Positions 7,332-12,772 of a DNA stretch of 12,772 nt are shown here, piece by piece (within the stretch, counting starts at the first letter, position 1; each line of letters opens with the position of its first letter). The notes beneath the pieces are model-generated. The model ran no database searches. It saw only the letters and a program-made list of their open reading frames with translations, and was not told the DNA's origin. This DNA is from Paracoccaceae bacterium (GTDB lineage: Bacteria; Pseudomonadota; Alphaproteobacteria; Rhodobacterales; Rhodobacteraceae), in assembly GCA_027069385.1 (NCBI GenBank), contig JALXER010000304.1:1-12772 (forward strand). The letters are read 5' to 3'. The translations under genes were made by a program, and so were the position numbers.

Positions 7332-8479
7332 CCATTCTGGACCCGACCCTGAACCAGCCCCCGCACGGGTGGCGTAAGGTGCTGCATGTCAACTGGGCGC
7401 TGGTATTGCTGATCACGGCGGTGGCCTCTTTCGGGTTTCTGATGCTGTATTCGGTCGCCGGTGGTTCCTATGACCCGTGGGCCAGCAAACAGATGGAGCG
7501 CTTTGCCGCCGGAATGGTGATCATGTTTGTGGTCGGGTTTACCCCGATCGGGTTCTGGAAAGCGGTAACGCCGCTGGTCTATCTGGGCGGGCTGGCCTTG
7601 CTGGTCGGGGTTTACCTGTTTGGCCATACCGGCATGGGCGCGCAACGCTGGATCAACCTTGGCTTTATCATGCTGCAACCCTCGGAAGTCATGAAAATAG
7701 CCGTGGTGATGGTGTTGGCACAGTATTACGACTGGCTGGACCCTGCCAAGGTTTCAAGGCCCTTATGGGTGTTTGTGCCGCTGATGTTGATGGCGGTGCC
7801 CTTTGCGCTGGTGATCATTCAGCCCGATCTGGGCACCAGCCTGCTGATCCTGCTTAGCGGTGCGGTGGTGATGTTTCTGGCCGGCGTCAGCCTGTGGTAT
7901 TTCGGTGCGGCCCTGTTTAGCGGCGTGGCGCTGGTGACGGCGGTATTCCTGTCGCGCGGTACATCGTGGCAGTTGATCAAGGATTACCAGTTTCGCCGCA
8001 TCGACACCTTTCTGAACCCCGAGCTGGACCCGCTGGGGGCGGGCTATCACATTATGCAATCCAAAATCGCGCTGGGGTCGGGGGGCGTTTCGGGGCGCGG
8101 CTTTATGCAGGGCACCCAAAGCCGCCTTAACTTTCTGCCCGAGAAACAGACCGATTTCATTTTCACGACGCTGGCCGAGGAATTCGGCTATGTCGGCTCT
8201 ACGATCCTGCTGGTGCTGTATGCGCTGATCATTATTTTTTGCATTGCCTCTATCCTGAAAAACCGCGACCGCTATGGTGCCCTGCTGACCGGAGGCATCG
8301 CCGCCACGTTCTTTTTCTTTTTTGCGGTCAATATGGCGATGGTAATGGGGTTGGCGCCGGTGGTCGGGGTGCCGTTGCCGCTGGTTTCCTATGGCGGCTC
8401 GGCGATGCTGGTATTGCTGGGGGCGTTCGGCCTGATCCAGTCGGCCCATATTCACCGCCCAAGGGGGATCGTCAATTGA
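7328..8479 (+). CDS. rodA: Peptidoglycan glycosyltransferase RodA (SEDS family)
   Basis: Integral inner-membrane glycosyltransferase that polymerises lipid II for the side wall in complex with PBP2. The 383 residues contain about ten membrane helices. The family-conserved region LNFLPEKQTDFIF (267-279) includes Asp276, which matches the essential aspartate of SEDS enzymes. The FtsW/RodA/SpoVE signature VPLPLVSYGGSAM lies at 348-360, and RWINLGFIMLQPSE (107-120) is the usual conserved segment. Start is the ATG of an ATGA overlap with mrdA; GAGG (7317-7320) lies 7 bases upstream. FtsW is the close relative, but pairing with mrdA and mreBCD identifies RodA (synonym mrdB). Confidence 0.95.
   Translation: MTILDPTLNQPPHGWRKVLHVNWALVLLITAVASFGFLMLYSVAGGSYDPWASKQMERFAAGMVIMFVVGFTPIGFWKAVTPLVYLGGLALLVGVYLFGHTGMGAQRWINLGFIMLQPSEVMKIAVVMVLAQYYDWLDPAKVSRPLWVFVPLMLMAVPFALVIIQPDLGTSLLILLSGAVVMFLAGVSLWYFGAALFSGVALVTAVFLSRGTSWQLIKDYQFRRIDTFLNPELDPLGAGYHIMQSKIALGSGGVSGRGFMQGTQSRLNFLPEKQTDFIFTTLAEEFGYVGSTILLVLYALIIIFCIASILKNRDRYGALLTGGIAATFFFFFAVNMAMVMGLAPVVGVPLPLVSYGGSAMLVLLGAFGLIQSAHIHRPRGIVN
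8461..8478 (+). promoter_or_regulatory. Strong ribosome site and TTG start of the ghrA-like gene
   Basis: AAGGGGGA (8461-8468) lies 7 bases before TTG 8476, which forms a TTGA overlap with the rodA stop. It decides the start, because the same frame stays open upstream to 8239 inside rodA and has no methionine at the natural N-terminus. Confidence 0.8.
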
Positions 8480-9405
8480 TCAACGTCCTTTTTGCTGCTC
8501 CGGCCGAGCAGTTCGACACCTATCACCCGCTGATCGAGGCGGCGCTAAAGGCCCACGGGATCGACGCGCGTATCGGGCTGGATATGCCCGCCGATCAGGT
8601 CGATTACATCGTGTTCTCGCCCAAGGGGCCGGTCAGCGATTTCACCCCGTTCAGCCGTGCCAAGGCGGTGCTGAGCCTATGGGCCGGGGTCGAGCGGATC
8701 GAATCCAGCCCCGGCCTGACCCAGCCGCTGTGCCGCATGGTCGATGGCGGGCTGAAACAGGGGATGCGCGAATGGGTGGCCGGTCATGTGCTGCGCCACC
8801 ATCTGGGTATGGATGCGGATATTCTGAACCCCGAACATCGCTGGCAGCCCCGTGCCGTGCCGCTGGCAGGTGACCGGCGCGTCGGCATTCTGGGCACCGG
8901 CGAATTGGGGCAGGCCTGCGCGCGCACCCTGCACGATATCGGCTTTGACGTGGCCGGTTGGAGCCGCCGCCCCAAGACCCTTGACGGAATCGCCCATTTT
9001 GACGGGGGGGACGGGCTGGAAACCATCCTGAAACGCAGCGATATTCTGGTGCTGCTACTGCCCCAGACCTTACAGACCCGCCACATCATCAATGCCGACA
9101 CGCTGGCGCTGATGCCGCGCGGCGCGGTGATCATCAACCCCGGACGCGGGCCGCTGATCGACGACACGGCACTGCTGGATGCGCTGAACCGCGGTGATCT
9201 GGGCCACGCCACCCTTGACGTTTTTGAACAGGAACCGCTGCCCCAAGCGCATCCGTTCTGGGCGCATCCGCGCGTAACCGTCACCCCGCATATCGCCTCG
9301 GAGACCCGTCCGGCCAGCGCTGCCAAGGTGATTGCCCAGAACATCTATCGCGGCGAAACCGGCCAGCCGCTGCTTTACCTTGTTGACCGCAAGGCGGGGT
9401 ACTAA
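8476..9405 (+). CDS. ghrA: GhrA-like 2-hydroxyacid dehydrogenase (glyoxylate/hydroxypyruvate reductase A type)
   Basis: Predicted NAD(P)H-dependent reductase of 2-oxoacids such as glyoxylate and hydroxypyruvate, cytoplasmic. The 309 residues match GhrA length (312 in E. coli). The Rossmann motif GILGTGELGQ is at 137-146. The catalytic triad of the D-2-hydroxyacid dehydrogenase family is visible as Arg224 (in NPGRGPLID), Glu253 (in DVFEQEPLP) and His272 (in TPHIAS). The SLWAGVERI stretch (67-75) is typical of the GhrA branch. TTG 8476 is chosen for its ribosome site and because MINVLF gives the natural beta-strand start. It is the last gene of the mre/mrd operon, overlapping rodA by 4 bases. 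Substrate is not certain; other dehydrogenases of the family remain possible. Confidence 0.88.
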   Translation: MINVLFAAPAEQFDTYHPLIEAALKAHGIDARIGLDMPADQVDYIVFSPKGPVSDFTPFSRAKAVLSLWAGVERIESSPGLTQPLCRMVDGGLKQGMREWVAGHVLRHHLGMDADILNPEHRWQPRAVPLAGDRRVGILGTGELGQACARTLHDIGFDVAGWSRRPKTLDGIAHFDGGDGLETILKRSDILVLLLPQTLQTRHIINADTLALMPRGAVIINPGRGPLIDDTALLDALNRGDLGHATLDVFEQEPLPQAHPFWAHPRVTVTPHIASETRPASAAKVIAQNIYRGETGQPLLYLVDRKAGY

Positions 9406-10178
9406 CGCAGGATCGGCGGTTTGTCGGGGTCGCTGCCGGGGGGGATATGGGCTTGAGGCTCGGGGTGGTGCAACTCGGGGATCTCGAACCCCAGCCCGAT
9501 TTTCGCGAATTTGGCAAGGGTCGGGTCGTCGGAGTCCAGAAAGGTGATGTCCAGCGCGGTCTCGTCGGCACCGCTTAGTTGCAGCGCCTCGGACAATGCC
9601 GCGAACACCCCGTCGCGCGCCGCCGGTTCAACCCCGACCACCGCCAGCAAATGCCGCCGCTGCGCACCGTCATAGCTGGCCCCGACCAGATAGGCCGCCC
9701 GCGCCACCCCTGCCATATTGGCCAGCTTGGCATCCAGCGCCGTCACAACCGCCGGGGGCAGATCACGCGGCGCAAAGATTTCGGAGGGCTGCGCTTTGGT
9801 GGACTCGCCGGGGTCGTCCAGCACCATCACCAGCCATTCCATGGCCTCGGGGGGCAGGATGATCGCGGTATCGGCCACGCCCAGATTGACCCCAAGGCCG
9901 ATCCCCTCTCCGGCCAGCATCTGCGCCACGCGCCGCCCCGAAAGCGCCACATAGGGCACCGGATCGTCGCTTATTCCGGCAAGGCGTTCCTCGGTATCAA
10001 AGACCAGCGCGACCTTTCCGTCGGGGGTTTCAATAACCACCGGTTCTATGCTGGTTTCGCCCGGTTCGCTTTCGAGCAGCAAAAACAGTTCCGCCTCGGC
10101 CAGACGGGCGTAATACGGCACCCGCAATTCGGGGTCTTCCATCATGGCCCGATAGGCCCGGTCAAGCTGGGTTGGCAA
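9402..10178 (-). CDS. SseB family protein
   Basis: The 258-residue product resembles SseB-type proteins of unknown function. In E. coli, sseB was named for an enhanced-serine-sensitivity effect; the molecular role is unclear. The N-terminal domain (about 1-110) shows the family pattern: LDRAYRAMMEDPELRVPYYARLAEAELFLL-like opening at 5-34 and VALVFDTEERLAGI at 56-69. The C-terminal domain (about 130-235) follows after a variable linker, and a proline-rich tail closes it. No membrane segment or signal peptide is visible. The start is TTG 10178, because AAGGAG (complement of 10186-10191) lies 7 bases before it; the longer frame to 10253 adds residues that look non-coding. Its last 4 bases overlap the end of the convergent ghrA-like gene. 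Confidence 0.8.
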   Translation of the reverse strand: MPTQLDRAYRAMMEDPELRVPYYARLAEAELFLLLESEPGETSIEPVVIETPDGKVALVFDTEERLAGISDDPVPYVALSGRRVAQMLAGEGIGLGVNLGVADTAIILPPEAMEWLVMVLDDPGESTKAQPSEIFAPRDLPPAVVTALDAKLANMAGVARAAYLVGASYDGAQRRHLLAVVGVEPAARDGVFAALSEALQLSGADETALDITFLDSDDPTLAKFAKIGLGFEIPELHHPEPQAHIPPGSDPDKPPILR

Positions 10179-10185
10179 TGGGTTG

Positions 10186-10191
10186 CTCCTT
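10186..10191 (-). promoter_or_regulatory. Ribosome binding site fixing the TTG start of the SseB-like gene
   Basis: On the minus strand AAGGAG is followed after 7 bases by TTG (10178-10176). No in-frame ATG occurs near this point until codons 12-13, so the TTG start is well supported. Confidence 0.75.
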
Positions 10192-10253
10192 ATCCGGTTT
10201 CGCCCCAGCGATAAACCGCCACCCCCCGCACAACAAGGGTTTTTTCGCCGCAT

Positions 10254-10281
10254 TTGCGTCTTTGCCCAATTGCAAAGTTGC
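10254..10281. repeat. Four phased TTGC direct repeats with embedded palindrome upstream of nhaA
   Basis: TTGC occurs at 10254, 10262, 10270 and 10278, exactly 8 bases apart each time. Within the array CTTTGC (10260-10265) and GCAAAG (10272-10277) form a 6-bp inverted repeat. The last TTGC is part of a candidate -35 box. This may be an operator; no known regulator site is recognised. Confidence 0.5.
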
Positions 10282-10306
10282 CCTGCCTTCCTATCTGGTC
10301 TATCAA
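10278..10306 (+). promoter_or_regulatory. Candidate sigma-70-type promoter of nhaA
   Basis: TTGCCC (10278-10283, four of six consensus bases) and TATCAA (10301-10306, four of six) are separated by 17 bases. A start of transcription near 10313 would give a leader of about 20 bases. A weaker minus-strand pair for the SseB-like gene is TTGTTG (10236-10231) and TATCGC (10213-10208), also 17 apart. Confidence 0.45.
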
Positions 10307-10334
10307 CCGTGCAACCTAACTGTTGGAGCGCCCG

Positions 10335-11618
10335 ATGTATCGCGTCTGGAACTATTTAGTCTCGTATTCCCTGCTGTTGATTTTCGGTGCGATCTTTGCG
10401 CTGGTCTGGGCCAATCTGGATGCGATTTTACCCGTCGCGGGCAACCCGAGCTATTACATCGACGCCTATCACCACTTTATCCATATTGCCCTTTGGGAAG
10501 ATGCGCCCATTGGCGTGTTAGAAGACGGGCACCGGGTTTTAACCCTGCATTTTCTGGTCAATGATATGCTGATGGCGTTTTTCTTTGCCATTGCGGGCAA
10601 AGAGGTATGGGAGGCAGTGGCGCTGAAATCCGGCTCTTTGCGCGGGAAAAAGGCGCTGACGCCGCTGGTGGCGACAGCGGGGGGCATGGCGGGGCCGGTG
10701 CTGGTCTATCTGGGTATTGCGGCGGTGCTTGGCTCGGCCACCTTTGATGCGGTGGCCCATGGCTGGGCGGTGCCCACCGCAACCGATATCGCGTTTTCCT
10801 ATCTGATCGGGCGGATTGTGTTCGGCGCCGGCCACCCGGCGGTGCGGTTTTTGCTGCTGCTGGCCATTGCCGACGATGCGTTGGGGCTGGTTATTCTGGC
10901 GATCTTTTATCCATCAGGAGAGCTGGTTCCCGAATGGCTGCTGTTCTCGGCCGGTGCGGCGCTGGCGGTTTACCTGCTGGCCAACGTGCTGCCGCGCTAT
11001 CTGGACCGGGGCAAACAAGACCGGCCCGTTTCGACGTGGATGTATGTAAAACTGTCCTATTGGCCCTATCTGGTTGCCGGCGCGGCCTGCTGGTACGGGT
11101 TTCAGGAATCGGGGATTCATCCGGCGCTGGGGCTGCTGTTTATCGTGCCGACCATCCCGCATGCCGAACGTGCCTACGGGGTGTTTTCGGCTGCTGAACA
11201 GCACCTGAAGGATTTGCTCAACGTGATCGAACACAAGCTGAAACATCCGGTTGAGGTGGTGCTGTTCTTCTTTGGCCTGTTCAACGCCGGTATCCAGCTT
11301 TCGGCCATGGCCGAGCCGACCTGGCTGGTGTTGTCGGGCTTGTTGATCGGCAAACCCCTTGGCATTTTCGTCATGGGCTGGATCGCGGCGCGCCCGCTTG
11401 GCTTTGGCCTGCCCGAAGGCATGCGGATTTCCGACCTGTTTGTGCTGGGCTGCGTGGCCTCTATCGGCTTTACCGTGGCGCTGTTCGTGGCGTCGGTCGC
11501 CTTTGATGCCGGTGCCATTCAGGACGCGGCCAAAATGGGGGCCTTGTTCAGCTTTGGCGGCGCCGTTCTGGCACTGGTCGCGGGAAAACTGTTTCGGGTG
11601 CAAAAGAAAGGCGTATAG
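10335..11618 (+). CDS. nhaA: Na+/H+ antiporter NhaA
   Basis: Inner-membrane secondary transporter that exports Na+ (or Li+) in exchange for protons, supporting sodium and pH homeostasis. The 427-residue polytopic protein keeps the functional residues of the family: Asp151 in ATDIAF (E. coli Asp133), the Asp180-Asp181 pair (E. coli Asp163-Asp164) in LAIADDALGLVILAIFY, and Lys340 in LLIGKPLGI (E. coli Lys300). IGFTVALFVASVAF (377-390) is the typical late helix. It is longer than E. coli NhaA (388), mainly through an N-terminal loop (about 36-70) and a loop around 225-240, and looks like a divergent branch. ATG 10335 is chosen over TTG 10323 because GGAG (10325-10328) lies 6 bases before the ATG. 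It is transcribed divergently from the SseB-like gene. Confidence 0.92.
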   Translation: MYRVWNYLVSYSLLLIFGAIFALVWANLDAILPVAGNPSYYIDAYHHFIHIALWEDAPIGVLEDGHRVLTLHFLVNDMLMAFFFAIAGKEVWEAVALKSGSLRGKKALTPLVATAGGMAGPVLVYLGIAAVLGSATFDAVAHGWAVPTATDIAFSYLIGRIVFGAGHPAVRFLLLLAIADDALGLVILAIFYPSGELVPEWLLFSAGAALAVYLLANVLPRYLDRGKQDRPVSTWMYVKLSYWPYLVAGAACWYGFQESGIHPALGLLFIVPTIPHAERAYGVFSAAEQHLKDLLNVIEHKLKHPVEVVLFFFGLFNAGIQLSAMAEPTWLVLSGLLIGKPLGIFVMGWIAARPLGFGLPEGMRISDLFVLGCVASIGFTVALFVASVAFDAGAIQDAAKMGALFSFGGAVLALVAGKLFRVQKKGV

Positions 11619-11630
11619 GTTTTTTGCACC
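11597..11630 (+). terminator. Hairpin across the nhaA stop codon (possible weak terminator)
   Basis: GGTGCAAAA (11597-11605) pairs exactly with TTTTGCACC (11622-11630), with a 16-base loop containing the nhaA stop. A T-rich stretch (GGTTTTGTGTT, 11638-11647) follows only after about 7 bases, so this is not a classical terminator. It may act as a weak terminator or as an mRNA 3' stabiliser. Confidence 0.35.
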
Positions 11631-11700
11631 GCCCTTGGTTTTGTGTTAACCTGCGCGGGATAGGCAAAAGCCGTCACCAACAGGCAAGTTTCGGGCAGGT

Positions 11701-12354
11701 ATGATAGAATTTCAGAATGTTTCCAAGTCGTTTTGGACCGGAGTCCAACGCAAGGTTATTCTTGACCGGGGCAGCTTTACGGTTGAACTTGGCCACTCTT
11801 TGGGCATTCTGGCGGGCAACGGCACCGGCAAAACCACCATGATCAACATGATGGCCGGATTGGAAAAACCCGACGAGGGCAAGATCATCCGCACCTCGCG
11901 CATTTCGTTTCCGCTGGGGTTTATGGGCGGGGTGGTGCGCGACCACAGCGCCGCCGAGAACTCGCGTTATATTGCGCGGCTTTACGGGCTTGACCCCGAC
12001 TATGTCGAGGCATTCTGCCGCTATATCGTCGGGATTGAGGAATATTTCGACCGGCCGCTGAACACCTATTCGCAAGGCATGCGCGCGCGGGTCTCTTTTG
12101 CGCTGTTACTGGCGCTTGAATTCGACATTTACCTGATCGACGAAGGCATGCCCAGCAGCACCGATGCCGATTTCAACCGTCGCGCCGGAAATGTGCTGCA
12201 TGAGCGGTTAACCAAATCAACGGTTGTTATTGTGTCGCATAACCCGCATATTCTCGAGAAATATTGCAACAGAGCCGCCGTTTTACGCGACGGTAAGTTC
12301 TATATGTTTGACACACTGGCAGAAGCCAAGAAACTGTATGAATATGACGCCTGA
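11701..12354 (+). CDS. KpsT-like ABC transporter ATPase for capsule/polysaccharide export
   Basis: Predicted ATP-binding subunit of an ABC-2 type exporter that moves lipid-linked capsular polysaccharide across the inner membrane. The 217 residues match KpsT/BexA/CtrD length. The Walker A region is AGNGTGKTT (38-46), where the first glycine of the usual motif is alanine. ISFPLGFMGG (68-77) is the Q-loop region typical of this subfamily. The signature motif is YSQGMRARVSFAL (123-135), Walker B with catalytic glutamate is IYLIDE (143-148), and the switch histidine is His180. Start ATG 11701 gives the usual MIEFQNVSK opening; the purine-rich bases before it (GGCAGG, 11695-11700) are too close to be a good ribosome site. 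It overlaps the KpsE-like gene downstream. No permease gene is adjacent in the window. Confidence 0.88.
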   Translation: MIEFQNVSKSFWTGVQRKVILDRGSFTVELGHSLGILAGNGTGKTTMINMMAGLEKPDEGKIIRTSRISFPLGFMGGVVRDHSAAENSRYIARLYGLDPDYVEAFCRYIVGIEEYFDRPLNTYSQGMRARVSFALLLALEFDIYLIDEGMPSSTDADFNRRAGNVLHERLTKSTVVIVSHNPHILEKYCNRAAVLRDGKFYMFDTLAEAKKLYEYDA

Positions 12355-12772
12355 AAACGACAAGCCCGCCTCGCCCGTCCCCGAGGCCAAGTTGCCCGGC
12401 AAGCCGTCCGGCGCACCCAAGCCGGGGACACCGGCCTATAACCGCATGGCGCGGCGCAAGGCGGTGCGGATGGGGTTGAACCCCTCCAGCGGCGAAGAAG
12501 CCGTGCGGATGCTGAAAGAACGCGGCTTTGATGTGACCGGCGACAAGGTAACCATCATGGATACCGCCGACGTTTCGGCGGGGGGCAAGGGCAGCAATCT
12601 GCCCGCCCGCACCGCACAGGCCGCAGTGGCGGTTCAGGGGGGTGGCGCAGGCGGGCCACAACCCGGCGCGGCCCCCAAGCCCGACGTTATTTCCGAGGAG
12701 GAACGCCAGCGCGAGATCCGTAAAATCCAGCGCGATATCGCCCGCAGGCGGCGCAGCAAGTTTATTCTGATC
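12338..12772 (+). CDS. KpsE-like capsule export inner-membrane protein, 5' part only
   Basis: The frame is open for 145 codons to the window end, so the gene is cut by the edge. The visible part is cytoplasmic in character: a Pro/Lys/Ala-rich start (1-33), a compact charged block (about 34-70) containing AYNRMARRKAVRMGLNPS and EEAVRMLKERGFDV, a Gly/Ala/Pro-rich linker (about 80-117), and a strongly charged helix (118-139) ending in four arginines. The last residues (KFILI) look like the start of a membrane helix. From memory, KpsE/BexC/CtrB-type proteins (polysaccharide co-polymerase-like export partners) of Rhodobacterales have such an N-terminus. Position directly after the KpsT-like ATPase supports this. 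Start may be ATG 12338 or ATG 12344; both overlap the upstream gene (17 or 11 bases) and neither has a strong ribosome site. Confidence 0.68.
   Translation, partial: MNMTPENDKPASPVPEAKLPGKPSGAPKPGTPAYNRMARRKAVRMGLNPSSGEEAVRMLKERGFDVTGDKVTIMDTADVSAGGKGSNLPARTAQAAVAVQGGGAGGPQPGAAPKPDVISEEERQREIRKIQRDIARRRRSKFILI

Noticed and set aside
8239..8475. Upstream extension of the ghrA-like frame into rodA
   Set aside because: It would overlap rodA by 240 bases, has no ribosome site, and its residues do not look like a dehydrogenase; the TTG at 8476 has a strong ribosome site.
12227..12661. 144-codon minus-strand frame across the end of the ATPase gene and the start of the KpsE-like gene
   Set aside because: It is antisense to two genes with clear coding character and has no motif or ribosome site that I can see.
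1..12772. Mobile elements, CRISPR arrays, tRNA or rRNA genes, phage or defence systems
   Set aside because: No transposase or integrase reading frame, no regularly spaced repeats of CRISPR type, no tRNA-like cloverleaf and no defence domain was seen; gene order and composition look like a stable chromosome.

Overview
The window looks like chromosomal DNA of an alphaproteobacterium, most probably a member of Rhodobacterales (Roseobacter/Paracoccaceae type). This rests on the protein sequences as I recall the families, for example an MreB almost identical to the Rhodobacter type, on GC-rich coding DNA with strong third-position GC, and on the layout mreBCD-mrdA-rodA-ghrA. No database search was possible. 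Gene content is mostly housekeeping. I see no transposon, phage, CRISPR array, tRNA or rRNA, and no convincing novel defence or mobile system. The most unusual signals are non-coding.

Layout. Positions 1-101 hold the 3' end of what looks like a leucine-codon-rich leader peptide (Leu-Leu-Leu-Ser-Arg-Leu-stop) and two competing RNA stems: a probable attenuation-type leader of leuA. leuA (102-1649, 2-isopropylmalate synthase) ends at a strong hairpin/T-tract terminator that also works as a terminator for the convergent gene. That gene (1704-2588, minus) is a secreted or membrane-anchored protein with a TerB-like C-terminal domain. A 331-base divergent intergenic region (2589-2919) contains three perfect 9-10 bp inverted repeats whose arms interleave.

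Positions 2920-9405 form one apparent operon for the rod-shape/elongation machinery: mreB, mreC, mreD, mrdA (PBP2 transpeptidase), rodA (SEDS glycosyltransferase) and a ghrA-like 2-hydroxyacid dehydrogenase. From mreC to ghrA each junction is a 4-base start/stop overlap (GTGA, GTGA, ATGA, TTGA), which suggests translational coupling. MreB filaments, MreC and MreD position and activate the PBP2-RodA pair that builds side-wall peptidoglycan. The dehydrogenase is a metabolic passenger whose link is not evident from sequence.

ghrA meets the convergent sseB-like gene (9402-10178, minus) with a 4-base 3' overlap. A short divergent region (10179-10334) carries a candidate promoter for nhaA (10335-11618, Na+/H+ antiporter). 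The last part (11701-12772) begins a capsule/polysaccharide export locus: a KpsT-like ABC ATPase overlapping a KpsE-like inner-membrane export protein that runs off the window edge before its first membrane segment is complete. The matching KpsM-like permease is not in the window.
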